This document shows positions 28,169 through 37,413 of a stretch of DNA of 59,067 bases, piece by piece. Numbering within the stretch: position 1 is the stretch's first letter; every line of letters begins with the position of its first letter. Both the position numbers and the translations under genes were made by a program. The notes under the pieces were generated by a model, which saw only the letters and a list, made by a program, of their open reading frames with translations, did no database searches and was not told the DNA's origin. Location: contig JAUWMI010000029.1 in assembly GCA_030613245.1 (NCBI GenBank), positions 1 through 59,067 of the forward strand. The letters run 5' to 3'. This stretch comes from Candidatus Sumerlaeota bacterium (GTDB lineage Bacteria; Sumerlaeota; Sumerlaeia; MWCT01; JAUWMI01).

Positions 28169-28885
28169 ATGGATTTGCTCGCCTTTGGGGCACATCCCGA
28201 CGACTGCGAGTTATACGCAGGCGGCCTGTTGGCTAAGCTGGTTCGCAAGGGCTATGAGGTTGGGATTGTTGATTTGACACGTGGCGAGATGTCGTCGCGT
28301 GGGTCTGTGGCCGAGCGGCAGCGCGAGATAGGAAAGGCATCGAAGATCCTCGGCCTTAGCCTGCGCAAGACTCTTGACCTTGGTGATACCCAACTGGCCA
28401 ATACGCCCCAGGCTCGGCTTGCCATTATCCGGGTTGTTAGGCAATGCCGACCACGGCTGGTGCTCTACCAGTATCCCATGGATCGCCATCCAGATCACGT
28501 ACGAGGCAGCCTGCTGGTCAGGGAAGCATGCTACTATTCTCACCTGACCAAGATTCGTACCAACCAGAAGCGCTATAGGCCGGGGTATGAATTCTGTTTT
28601 CTTGGAACTATTGTTGGCGAGACCGTCAACCCAAGCTTTATTGTAGATATCAGCGATACATTTGAGCAGAAGATTAAAGCGATCCAGGCGTTCTCATCAC
28701 AGTTTTATAATCCAGATTACCAGGACAAGGAGACCTACATAAGTTCCCGGGCCTTCCTTGAATTTGTAGAAACCCGAGCAAAGTTTTACGGTGCGCTGAT
28801 CGGGGTACAATATGGCGAGCCGTACGTGTCCAAGTCATTTCTCAGGATTAATGATCCGGTAGCATTTTACCTGTCGGCCCCGTAG
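28169..28885 (+). CDS. bshB1: bacillithiol biosynthesis deacetylase BshB1
   Basis: 238 residues. The LmbE/PIG-L fold is shown by AHPDD (8-12, zinc ligands and general base) and HPDH (107-110). The stretches GxTRGEMSSRG, FLGTIVGE and FSSQFYNPDYQ are typical of BshB1 rather than of generic LmbE proteins. BshB1 removes acetate from GlcNAc-malate, the second step of bacillithiol synthesis. bshA lies 2.4 kb downstream; no bshC (cysteine ligase) is in the window. The start codon follows the M23 stop by one base. Confidence 0.88.
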   Translation: MDLLAFGAHPDDCELYAGGLLAKLVRKGYEVGIVDLTRGEMSSRGSVAERQREIGKASKILGLSLRKTLDLGDTQLANTPQARLAIIRVVRQCRPRLVLYQYPMDRHPDHVRGSLLVREACYYSHLTKIRTNQKRYRPGYEFCFLGTIVGETVNPSFIVDISDTFEQKIKAIQAFSSQFYNPDYQDKETYISSRAFLEFVETRAKFYGALIGVQYGEPYVSKSFLRINDPVAFYLSAP

Positions 28886-29259
28886 TAACATATCATAATC
28901 TGTCCTTACTGCTCCCATCTTAAACTTTTCGCCTATCTTTTCAACTTCTCGTGGTGTCCTAATCTGATTTGTTGTGTTCTGTTTGTTTTTTGCAGAGATG
29001 TTATACTTAGCGCCCTTCCTAATACTTTTGCCTGGCCAAAATGCTGTAGGGGCGAGGTTGCCCCGCCCCTACGTCCTTACCGCAGGGATTATCTATCATT
29101 GGTTTAGATTCAATATAAAATAGCCTCTCTGTGGCATTCTTCAATCAAAACAGGACACAAGGCAACTTCTCATTGATTTTCTTATCTGTGGACGTATAGG
29201 GTTTGCTCAGCGGATGGATTCTGGGCAATTGCATTTGCAATCTATCCAAATCTATCAGC
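28886..29259. other. intergenic region with repeat fragment
   Basis: A GTAGGGGC palindrome occupies 29046-29072, followed by a block (to about 29118) that is nearly identical to 58387-58442. No gene seen. Confidence 0.6.
29046..29118. repeat. GTAGGGGC palindrome plus conserved flank
   Basis: The palindrome (29046-29072) starts GTAGGGGCG and ends CGCCCCTAC. The following about 45 nt, including GATTATCTAT and TTTAGATTCAATATA, match 58396-58440 with only a few differences. This stretch leads into a degraded copy of the terminal repeat of the MITE-like element (AGCCTCTCTGT). Confidence 0.75.
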
Positions 29260-31212
29260 ATGGGGCTTGACATGGCTTCGCCGATCTCGTTCTGGGTGCT
29301 ATTTTGTTCTTTTGTGGCACTGTTGGTGCTGCCGGGAGTGACCATATTACTCCTTATGAATCTGGGGCGCCGGATTAATTTTTTTGGATTGATTTCGATT
29401 GGCTTTTTTATCTCCTTTCTTTTGCTGGCACTGCTGGCGTTTATTGGCCTTCGATTTTCTTTTCCCTTCGACTATCTGCTCTACAGTGAATATGTCATTG
29501 TTCTTGTATCAGCACTGGTTCTCCTCTTCCTTTATGAATTTCGCAGGTGGTCCTTCTTTCGGGTGTGGCGATTCTTGCGACGCAACTTTCACATCGAGGA
29601 TCTGGTGGTGCTCGCAATAGCGCTTGCCACCAGTGTGCTCATGCTACTCCACGGCGGCTTCATTGAGTTTGGGGACGTATGGGTTCATGTTGCTTACATA
29701 ACAAAATTTTTGACGCACGGGGTCCTGGCGTCTGCATATCCGTTCTTCGAGTCACCGGTGATAGATATTAACTACAGTTACTGTGCGTATCACCCCGTGC
29801 TTGCCAGTCTGGCGTACCTGCTTAATTGCGACGTGCTATTTCTGTGGTACTATCTGCCGGTACTACTGGCTCCGATGGTCATTATCTGTAACTATTATTT
29901 TGCCACACGCGTAACGCGCAGCCGATTTGTAGGCCTTATTGCTGTCCTGTTTCTGTTTTACAATCTGGCATTCCAAATTCAACCATTGTTTGGATTTTCG
30001 TTTTGTGGGTATCCGGGAAGTTTTGGGGTCTTGATTCTGCTTCCATTACTCTGGGTGTTAACGTTCAATTACCTGCGCGATCTCGGCTGGCGGGATTTTA
30101 TTTTCGTAGGTGTCGGATTCCTCGGGCTTCTAACGGTGCATAAGTTAGTAGCGTTCTACTTCTGTATTGATTTTCTTTTGCTCGGGATTATGTTGCTCAT
30201 TTATTTTCGGAAGCGTTGGTCGAAGCAATTGGGTGTATTGAGGCTGACAGTGCTATTCGGCGTGCTAGGTGGGGCTTATGCATTGATTATTGCTCCGATT
30301 CCTCCTGTTGTGAATCCACTACACGTGGGGTTTCGTATGGATGAGATCGTACAGGTCACCCGGCAGAGCTTCATTGCAAATCCGCGCATCTTTTTGTTTC
30401 AAATGGGGACTGTCATGTCCCATTTCCCTTACACCTTTCTTCCCATGCTGGGTATTCTACTTTTGCCATTTCTCCTCATGGATTTACGGCGCAACGGCAT
30501 AGGGAAGTGCTATCTGCTGTCGGCAACGGTAGCCATGCCGCTCATCCTGTTCAATCCAGTCTTACTGCCGTTGTTCAAGCGGTGGATTACCTTGGAAGGT
30601 GCGGTGCGGATTGTACAGACCGTTCCCTACTTCATTTTGATTCCCTATACGTTATATCTCATCATACAGACAACGCTCACGTCCATGTATCGGACAGTGC
30701 GCTCGGCCCGAAATCGCATGTGGATCAATCTGGTCTTACTGGTTCTATTTATTGGAGTGACGCTGTTTCATTTTTCGCGTGTCGAAATGAAACAGTGGCA
30801 GGTGCGATCGCCCAAATCGTTATGGAATGCTAATGCACTCTTTCCTGTTGCCAAGCTCATTCAGCATGAAGGTCTCACGGGGAAAAGGCTGATTGGTGAT
30901 TTCTATTCGAGCTACGTTGTAGGGGCGCTCTCAGGGGTTGAGGTTCTGGGTATTCCAGAGACTATGAGCTCGCCAAGCCACAATTTCGTGCAGCGCAAGA
31001 ACCAGCAAATCTATACATTTTTCTTGCCGAATGGTTTCACAAGGAAAGTGGAATTTCTAAAGGCGCATGATGTCAAATATGTGCTTCTCAATCGGCTCTG
31101 GATTCGGCAGGAGGTTATGGACTACTTTGTTGACCACTTCGGAGCACGTGCCGATTTGTTTCATCTTATCTATCAGGCACCCGCTGTTAGGCTGTACCAG
31201 CTTGGCGATTAG
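29260..31212 (+). CDS. multispanning membrane protein, GT-C-like
   Basis: About 650 residues with roughly 12-14 membrane segments and a soluble C-terminal tail of about 130 residues. After the fifth segment the loop reads EFGDVWVHVAY, an acidic site followed by a histidine, reminiscent of the catalytic loop of GT-C transferases. Overall family is not recognised with certainty. It lies between bshB1 and bshA on the same strand. The start is uncertain: ATG codons at 29260 and 29272 are possible and neither has a good ribosome binding site. A glycolipid or cell-wall transferase is the best guess. Confidence 0.65.
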   Translation: MGLDMASPISFWVLFCSFVALLVLPGVTILLLMNLGRRINFFGLISIGFFISFLLLALLAFIGLRFSFPFDYLLYSEYVIVLVSALVLLFLYEFRRWSFFRVWRFLRRNFHIEDLVVLAIALATSVLMLLHGGFIEFGDVWVHVAYITKFLTHGVLASAYPFFESPVIDINYSYCAYHPVLASLAYLLNCDVLFLWYYLPVLLAPMVIICNYYFATRVTRSRFVGLIAVLFLFYNLAFQIQPLFGFSFCGYPGSFGVLILLPLLWVLTFNYLRDLGWRDFIFVGVGFLGLLTVHKLVAFYFCIDFLLLGIMLLIYFRKRWSKQLGVLRLTVLFGVLGGAYALIIAPIPPVVNPLHVGFRMDEIVQVTRQSFIANPRIFLFQMGTVMSHFPYTFLPMLGILLLPFLLMDLRRNGIGKCYLLSATVAMPLILFNPVLLPLFKRWITLEGAVRIVQTVPYFILIPYTLYLIIQTTLTSMYRTVRSARNRMWINLVLLVLFIGVTLFHFSRVEMKQWQVRSPKSLWNANALFPVAKLIQHEGLTGKRLIGDFYSSYVVGALSGVEVLGIPETMSSPSHNFVQRKNQQIYTFFLPNGFTRKVEFLKAHDVKYVLLNRLWIRQEVMDYFVDHFGARADLFHLIYQAPAVRLYQLGD

Positions 31213-31280
31213 CGACAATAGCGCCGTTGGGTGTTCTTCGGAGCGAAAGCGAACAGAATTCTGCTACAGGAGTATGTAGG

Positions 31281-32429
31281 ATGCGCATTGGGATCACCTG
31301 TTACCCGACATATGGGGGAAGCGGGGTTGTGGCCACCGAGCTTGGGCGTTTTTTGGCAAAGAGAGGCCATACGATTCACTTTATCAGCTATGCGGTGCCG
31401 TTCCGATTGGCCCGTGAATTTAGCGATAGGATTTTTTATCACGAGGTGGAGACCGTTGACTATCCTCTTCTGGCCCATCAGCTCTACACCATATCGCTTG
31501 GAGCGAAAATGGCGCAGACAATTAAGGATGCGCAGCTCGATATCTTGCATGTTCACTATGCTGTCCCGCATGCGATCAGCGCATTTCTGGCACGGAGTGT
31601 TTTGCGGTCGGAGAAGGTGAAGATTATTACCACACTGCATGGCACAGATATCACATTGGTCGGGCGTTCGCCCTCCTTCTTTCCAATTGTACGATTCTGC
31701 ATAGAGAGGAGCGATGCAGTGACCGCGGTGTCACAATGGCTCAAAAAGGAGACAGTGAGAGAATTTGGGATTCGCCGGCGCATCAGAGTGATCCCAAATT
31801 TTGTAGATACGGATAAGTTTCGACGAGGGCCAACGCCCTGTAAACGGAGCCTGTACGTCAAGCCGGGCGAGAAGATCGTCATGCACATTTCCAATTTTCG
31901 GCCGGTGAAGCGGCTGGGCGATGTAATTCGCACCTTCAAGTTGATCCAAGGAGAGGTTCCGTCGCGGCTGCTGCTCATTGGCGATGGACCGGACCGGGAC
32001 ATGGCAAGGCAGTTGGCGCGGCAGCTGCGGATTCAGAAGCGGGTTGTATTTCTTGGTAAGCAGGACTGCATCGAGCATTTTCTGGCGTGCGCGGACATCT
32101 TTTTGCTGCCCAGCGAGAGTGAGTCGTTTGGCCTTGCTGCTCTGGAGGCGATGAGTTGTGGAGTTCCAGTAGTGGCATCACGGCTTGGAGGCATCCCAGA
32201 GATTGTTATTGACGGAGAGACAGGATTTCTGGCGGAGGTAGGTGATGTAGAGGGGATGGCCGCTAAGGCTATTGAGATATTGCGAAATCCGACGTTAGCC
32301 AGACAGATGGGACAGCGTGCGCGGGGACTGGTGGAAAAGAAATTTAGGGCTGATTTTATTATAAATCAATATGAAAGGCTTTATTTTGACTTGCTCAGCA
32401 AACCCTCAAAGCGGCCTTTCACGTATTGA
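31281..32429 (+). CDS. bshA: N-acetyl-alpha-D-glucosaminyl L-malate synthase BshA
   Basis: About 382 residues, GT4 (GT-B fold). The N-terminus MRIGITCYPTYGGSGVVATE is nearly diagnostic of BshA. Other BshA-type signatures are HFISYAVPFRL, HVHYAVPHA and the donor-site ESESFGLAALEAMSCGVPVV with the E-x7-E motif. The enzyme joins UDP-GlcNAc and L-malate, the first step of bacillithiol synthesis. I chose the ATG at 31281 because CAGGAG lies upstream and it gives the family N-terminus; the frame is open to 31227. Downstream there is a MITE-like element, not bshC. Confidence 0.93.
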   Translation: MRIGITCYPTYGGSGVVATELGRFLAKRGHTIHFISYAVPFRLAREFSDRIFYHEVETVDYPLLAHQLYTISLGAKMAQTIKDAQLDILHVHYAVPHAISAFLARSVLRSEKVKIITTLHGTDITLVGRSPSFFPIVRFCIERSDAVTAVSQWLKKETVREFGIRRRIRVIPNFVDTDKFRRGPTPCKRSLYVKPGEKIVMHISNFRPVKRLGDVIRTFKLIQGEVPSRLLLIGDGPDRDMARQLARQLRIQKRVVFLGKQDCIEHFLACADIFLLPSESESFGLAALEAMSCGVPVVASRLGGIPEIVIDGETGFLAEVGDVEGMAAKAIEILRNPTLARQMGQRARGLVEKKFRADFIINQYERLYFDLLSKPSKRPFTY

Positions 32430-32506
32430 TACGAACGTGATTTGCGCTGGCATGGCAATAGTGGTCGTCTTGTAGGCGATGCGAGCTGTCTCTCAGTTGC
32501 CTTTTA

Positions 32507-32753
32507 AGGCTCTTTCTCAAATGAGGCAGCATTTTAGATCGTAAGCTTGAAAGATTTTGAGGCGGAAGTATTGATGATTGCGAATCCCAGAGGTTCGACG
32601 CTTAATTGCTGCAATAAGGAGATTTTCATAAGAAAGTCCTCGGGTTATAGGGCAAAGTGCGATGAATCTAGAATTTGTTATGCAAGTCTAAAAATACTGG
32701 AGTTGCTGGACGGCTTAAGCATTTATTCTGCTAACTGATTTGACAAATAGCTC
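32507..32753. mobile_element. MITE-like element, copy 1
   Basis: 247 bp bounded by 24-nt imperfect terminal inverted repeats. The left end (32507-32530) starts AGGCTCTTTCTCAAATGA; the right end (32730-32753) starts GCTAACTGATTTGACAAA. Each differs by three to four bases from the end sequences of the copy at 58442-58880. A 63-codon frame inside has no family and is probably chance. No target duplication is clear. It sits immediately upstream of the yajC promoter. Confidence 0.6.
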
Positions 32754-32765
32754 TTTTTAATTTCA

Positions 32766-32794
32766 TTGACAGCGGCGGGATGGGGTGTTAGCGT
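32766..32794 (+). promoter_or_regulatory. promoter of yajC operon
   Basis: TTGACA (32766-32771) and TAGCGT (32789-32794) are separated by 17 nt. The -35 lies 12 nt after the MITE-like right end, so the element may have changed upstream regulation. Confidence 0.4.
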
Positions 32795-32865
32795 CTGTTT
32801 TCGTTTTGGCTTGAGTATCAAGGTGGACATCCCTTATCGGATATTTCGCAAGCAAAGGGAGTATT

Positions 32866-33243
32866 ATGGAATCCTTATCAGGACTGGTAATGGCTGCGGC
32901 TGCCCAGCAGGACTCTGGGCAGAGTATGACGCTAATGATCATGATGTTCGGCACCATTGCGCTGGCCTTTTATTTCATTATTATCAGGCCGCAAAAGCGC
33001 GAGCAGAGACAGCGTCAGGTTATGCTTGAAAGCGTGAAAAAGGGTGACAAGGTGGTCACCGTTGGAGGGATTCACGGCGTTGTGGTGGATGTGGACAGCA
33101 ATGCGAGTATCGTGACTGTTGAAGTGGCGAAGAATGTCAGGTTGAATTTCACCAAAAGTTCAGTTTCCAATATTACCAAGAAAGGAAAAGACGCGAAGGA
33201 AAAAGAGACGGCTCGGGCAATCAGCGAGGAGAAGAAAAAGTGA
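32866..33243 (+). CDS. yajC: preprotein translocase subunit YajC
   Basis: 125 residues. One membrane helix (about 22-41) ends in FYFIIIRPQKREQRQRQ, the YajC signature, followed by the small cytoplasmic domain VKKGDKVVTVGGIHGVVVDV and a charged Lys-rich tail. YajC associates with SecDF and SecYEG. AAGGGA precedes the ATG. It is first of yajC, HD hydrolase and secDF, the order supporting a Sec accessory operon. Confidence 0.93.
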   Translation: MESLSGLVMAAAAQQDSGQSMTLMIMMFGTIALAFYFIIIRPQKREQRQRQVMLESVKKGDKVVTVGGIHGVVVDVDSNASIVTVEVAKNVRLNFTKSSVSNITKKGKDAKEKETARAISEEKKK

Positions 33244-33353
33244 GGACGTGGTGCTTGATTTTTGCGCATGCTGTGCGGGCAAGGAGATTTTCTACACACA
33301 TAGGCAGGTAGCGGCCTCGCAGTGGCGTATTGCCTCTCCGTGTGAATAAGACT

Positions 33354-34088
33354 ATGAAGAAGCAAAACCCTTTTCAGATGCCTCAGATGGATGATCTTGA
33401 GGTGAAGCCCAGTGTTGATCAGTCAGTTTTGGTCACAATGGATGACGTAAAGGCGAATCCCGAGGTTCAGATACTGGTGAACAAGTCTGACGAGTACCTG
33501 GGCATTATCGGATATACGGATCACGGAATTAATCATGTGACCAGGGTATCGGATCGCGCCTACAAGATCATCAAGGAACTCGAATTGCCTGAACGTGAGG
33601 CGCATTTGGCAGGCATTGCCGGATATCTGCACGATATTGGCAATGTGGTACATCGCCACAATCACGCTTACGTCAGTGCACTCTTGAGTTACCATATTCT
33701 TATGAAGATGGGAATGTCGATGGAGGAGATTACCATTATAATGGGCGCCATTGGCAATCATGACGAGAGCGACGGGGATCCAATTAACAATCCTTGTGCA
33801 GCGTTGATTATTGCCGACAAGTCGGACGTCTTGCGCGGTCGGGTACGTAATCCGCGAATGATTAATTTTGACATTCACGACCGGGTGAATTATGCAGTCG
33901 AGGAATCGCAAGTCGTGGTGGATCGGAAGAGCCACTTAATCACCTTAAAGCTGAAGGTCAACACAGACATTTCGCAGGTTATGGAGTACTTTGAGATATT
34001 TATGTCCCGCATGACGATCTCGCGGCGCTCAGCAAATTATCTGAACTGTGATTTCGGGCTTATCATTAACGACATCAAGTTGTTGTGA
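33354..34088 (+). CDS. HD-domain phosphohydrolase
   Basis: About 244 residues. The HD metal site is visible as HGINHVTRV (about 53-61), YLHDIGN (about 91-97) and NHDESDG, plus ADKSDVLRGR, so all expected ligands of the HD family are present. The N-terminal 40 residues are charged. HD proteins hydrolyse phosphate esters such as (p)ppGpp, cyclic nucleotides or dNTPs; the substrate here is unknown. The position between yajC and secDF is notable. The start at ATG 33354 is preferred to a TTG at 33330; no strong ribosome binding site is seen. Confidence 0.8.
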   Translation: MKKQNPFQMPQMDDLEVKPSVDQSVLVTMDDVKANPEVQILVNKSDEYLGIIGYTDHGINHVTRVSDRAYKIIKELELPEREAHLAGIAGYLHDIGNVVHRHNHAYVSALLSYHILMKMGMSMEEITIIMGAIGNHDESDGDPINNPCAALIIADKSDVLRGRVRNPRMINFDIHDRVNYAVEESQVVVDRKSHLITLKLKVNTDISQVMEYFEIFMSRMTISRRSANYLNCDFGLIINDIKLL

Positions 34089-34280
34089 TGGCGTCTACCT
34101 CTCGATTTCCATCCCGTTGAAGGTTTCACGCGCATCGGCAGCCGTTGCGACAAAGACTGCATGTGCGGCATGTATTGCATAATGCTATGAAGAGGACTGT
34201 GCGAAATGGGTGGATGATCGAGGGAAACCGGCCAGCCCACCGAAAATTCTCAATTAACTGTTGCGAAAGGTGAGGGACGA

Positions 34281-37118
34281 ATGCCGAAGGAGTTGAACTG
34301 GAGAATTCTGTTTATCATTGTGGTTACACTGGTGTGCCTGGTGTTGATCTATCCCACGGCACGTTACTTTATCCAGGTGACAACGAGGCCAGTGCCGCGC
34401 GATGTGCTCAGGCTACTGGAAACTAACTTTTCGGAGTACTTTCAAACGGCAAAGCCTGGAACCAATCGGCAATGGCGTGACTTTGAGGCAAATCTGGATG
34501 AGCTTCTGGCTGTTAAGGATATTGTAAGCCAGCGTGATGCCATGTTGGATCAGCTGCAGGTGGTTCCTGCGAAGCGTGAGGAATTTCTCGGACTACTTAA
34601 CGACCTGGCCGAGCAAAGATACTTGCAAAAGTTGCGCGACAAGAGCATCAAGCTGGGCCTGGATCTGCAGGGCGGTGTGGACGTGCTGCTTTCTGTTGAT
34701 CTAGAAAAGGCGGCGCGTGATCGCTTGCGAACGATTCGCGACCGGATGAAGCGCACGTTCCAGAACAACGATATTGATGCTACGCTTGAGCTGAGAGAGA
34801 AGGTCCAATCAGTGCTGATCGCGCTTGAGGATCAGAGAGATTATCGCGCTGCGGCGCATATCGTAGACGATTTTCGGGACTTCTTTGAGTCGTTCGATGT
34901 TGAGGATCTGAAGGAAGGACGTCTCGTGCTAACGTTGAATCCGGAGGTGGCGAAGAACTATGCCAATGAGGCCATTGACAGTGCCTTGAAGGTAATTCGC
35001 CAGCGGGTAGATGAGTTGGGGGTGACTCAGCCATCAGTGGTGAAGCAGGGTGCCAATAGAATTCGGGTTCAGCTACCGGGTGAGCGTGACCCAGAACGGG
35101 TGGTTCGGACAATTATTAAGCCCGCTACGCTGGAGTTTCGTCTGTTGCACGACCGCAACGAGGAACTGGTAGAGACCCTGATGGATGAAAATGGGAATCT
35201 GCTTCCTGATGCTACTGTTCCGACCGAGTATATTGTCTTGAAGGGAGAAATCACCAGTCGTGACCGTGAGACCGGAGTGACCACCACACAGAAAGATGTG
35301 GCATTTCTAGTGCGCGATAAGGTGGAAATTACTGGGAAGAATCTGGTGAATTCCTGGGTCAGCTATAACCAGGTGTCGCTTGAGAGCCCGGTTGAAGTCT
35401 GGCTGGAGTTCGACCGTCAGGGGGCCAGAGACTTTCGCGATATAACGACAAATAACGTCGGCAAGAGGCTGGCGGTTATTCTCGACAACCACGTCTACTC
35501 TGCGCCGGTGATTGACGACCCTATTCCAAATGGCATGTGCTACATTCGGGGCAATTTCACCATGGAGGAAGCGCGGGAGCTCAGCCTGGTGCTCAAGGCA
35601 GGCGCACTGCCAGCAGAGCTCAAGACGGAAGAGAAACGCGCAGTCGAGGCAACTCTGGGCACTGATTCGATCCGAAGCAGCGTGAGGGCATTAGTCTTTG
35701 GGGCAGCAATCGTGATCGTCTTCATGATTCTTTACTACGCCAGCGCGGGGCTGATTGCTGATTTTGCATTGCTCCTGAACCTCTTGCTCATTCTTGCGGT
35801 GCTGGCAATGGCACGAGCCACGTTGACGCTCTCCGGTATTGGCGGCATTCTCCTGACCATTGGCATGGCCGTAGATGCGAATGTCTTGATCTACGAACGG
35901 GTTCGAGAGGAGGCAAGAGGCGGAAAACCGATCAAGGCTGCGGTCTCCAATGGATTTCGACGTGCGTTCAGGGTTATTCTTGATTCGAATATGACCACGC
36001 TCATTGCCGCCCTCGTGTTACTGCAATTTGCCGAAGGGTCGGTGCAGGGCTTTGCCCTCTGCATGACCATTGGATTGCTGGCTAATCTCTATACAGGTCT
36101 CACGGTGACGCACTCGCTTACAGACTTATGGGTGGGCATGAGAAACAAAATTAATGTGGGCTGGCTGGCGATCTTGCGGCACGCAAACGTGAAGTTTCTC
36201 AGTCTGCGACATGCAGGTTACGTCCTGTCAGGGTGCCTTTTTATCTTGTGCCTGGGCACGCTGATAGCGAACAAGGGGCCGAACTATGCGGTGGATTTTA
36301 GCGGTGGCGTGGTTTCGGATGTAGTCTTTCACGAGACGACATCTACTAGTGAGGTGCGAAAGGCCCTGACGCGAGCAGGAATCAGCGGTGAGCGGGTACA
36401 GAAGGTGGCAGGGGAGAATGAATATTCAGTTCGCATCAAGCTCATAGACGATGATCTTGAAAAGACGCAGGATATTCTGGAGACGTCACTGCGAGATTAT
36501 TTTGGCGCGGACAGTTTCACTGTTCTTGGGACGCAGAGCATTGGCAACGAGATCGGACAGGAGTTTGCACAAATTGCCCTTACCGCGGTGATTATTGCGG
36601 GCATCTGTATTCTTATCTACATCTGGTTCAGGTTTCAACTGGCATTCGGGGCGGCGTCGGTCGTGGCCTTGCTCCATGATGCTTTTATAACGCTTGGCCT
36701 CATCACACTGTTCAATCGTGAGATCAGTCTGACTGTGGTGTCGGCCCTGCTGATGGTGATTGGCTATTCGATTAATGACACGATTGTGATATTTGACCGG
36801 ATTCGAGAAAACATGCGCTCAGTGTTTGGCAAGAGTTTTCGCGAAATTGCCGATATGAGTATTAATCAGTCGCTCAGCCGGACGTTTATTACGTCTGGGA
36901 CATCGCTGATGGTTATTCTGACTATGTATTTCCTGGGAGGGAAAGGCCTGAATGATTTTGCGCTGACGTTGCTGATCGGAATCATTATTGGGACCTATTC
37001 GTCGAGCTTTGTTGCCACACCTCTGATCTATGAATACAGTAAGTGGAAGGGACTGCGCACAGAGAAGGAAAAAAAGGAACGAAAGATTCAGTATAAAACC
37101 ACTCGGGTGGCAAAGTGA
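34281..37118 (+). CDS. secDF: fused protein translocase SecDF
   Basis: 945 residues with SecD (about 1-605) and SecF (about 625-945) in one chain, and about 12 membrane segments. SecD motifs include KLGLDLQGGVDVLL, QRVDELGVTQPSV, and the fourth-helix region GGILLTIGMAVDANVLIYER, whose aspartate is needed for proton-driven export. SecF has NYAVDFSGGVV and GYSINDTIVIFDRIRENMR. The first periplasmic domain has an extra helical insert (about 145-200) rich in charged residues. AAGGTGAGGG precedes the ATG. SecDF pulls exported proteins across the membrane using the proton gradient. Confidence 0.95.
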   Translation: MPKELNWRILFIIVVTLVCLVLIYPTARYFIQVTTRPVPRDVLRLLETNFSEYFQTAKPGTNRQWRDFEANLDELLAVKDIVSQRDAMLDQLQVVPAKREEFLGLLNDLAEQRYLQKLRDKSIKLGLDLQGGVDVLLSVDLEKAARDRLRTIRDRMKRTFQNNDIDATLELREKVQSVLIALEDQRDYRAAAHIVDDFRDFFESFDVEDLKEGRLVLTLNPEVAKNYANEAIDSALKVIRQRVDELGVTQPSVVKQGANRIRVQLPGERDPERVVRTIIKPATLEFRLLHDRNEELVETLMDENGNLLPDATVPTEYIVLKGEITSRDRETGVTTTQKDVAFLVRDKVEITGKNLVNSWVSYNQVSLESPVEVWLEFDRQGARDFRDITTNNVGKRLAVILDNHVYSAPVIDDPIPNGMCYIRGNFTMEEARELSLVLKAGALPAELKTEEKRAVEATLGTDSIRSSVRALVFGAAIVIVFMILYYASAGLIADFALLLNLLLILAVLAMARATLTLSGIGGILLTIGMAVDANVLIYERVREEARGGKPIKAAVSNGFRRAFRVILDSNMTTLIAALVLLQFAEGSVQGFALCMTIGLLANLYTGLTVTHSLTDLWVGMRNKINVGWLAILRHANVKFLSLRHAGYVLSGCLFILCLGTLIANKGPNYAVDFSGGVVSDVVFHETTSTSEVRKALTRAGISGERVQKVAGENEYSVRIKLIDDDLEKTQDILETSLRDYFGADSFTVLGTQSIGNEIGQEFAQIALTAVIIAGICILIYIWFRFQLAFGAASVVALLHDAFITLGLITLFNREISLTVVSALLMVIGYSINDTIVIFDRIRENMRSVFGKSFREIADMSINQSLSRTFITSGTSLMVILTMYFLGGKGLNDFALTLLIGIIIGTYSSSFVATPLIYEYSKWKGLRTEKEKKERKIQYKTTRVAK

Positions 37119-37237
37119 GAAGGGGTAATGGGGTATTTTTTAGCATAGGAGATCCCTCGCATTCGCTCGGGATTAAATTCGGCCATACACTACCGCCCTT
37201 TGCCAAAGGGGCAGGATTGTGCCCTCATTAAAAAAAG

Positions 37238-37259
37238 GCCTGGGTTCAAAAACCCAGGC
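37238..37259. terminator. rho-independent terminator after secDF
   Basis: A 9-bp perfect stem (GCCTGGGTT / AACCCAGGC) closes a 4-nt loop. A run of seven A lies to the left and a short T run at about 37265-37269 to the right. It can end transcripts from secDF, and would work even better on the minus strand. Confidence 0.65.
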
Positions 37260-37358
37260 GCACGATTTTTGTTTATGGTTTTGCTTCCCTGTGGTTATCC
37301 ACTAAGAGCGCCAGTTGCTCCAGTTTAATTATATGCCAAATATATATTTTATCAACAT

Positions 37359-37388
37359 TTTACTTTTAAAATCTGATTTTTATATAAT
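37359..37388 (+). promoter_or_regulatory. promoter of the AT-rich block
   Basis: A consensus -10 TATAAT (37383-37388) lies 18 nt after TTTACT (37359-37364) in very AT-rich DNA, about 26 nt before the ATG of the downstream gene. Confidence 0.4.
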
Positions 37389-37413
37389 GTACAAAAAGAA
37401 AACATGGTAAAAT

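Noticed and set aside
32547-32738. 63-codon gene inside the MITE-like element
   Set aside because: No ribosome binding site or family resemblance; the frame lies wholly between the terminal repeats.
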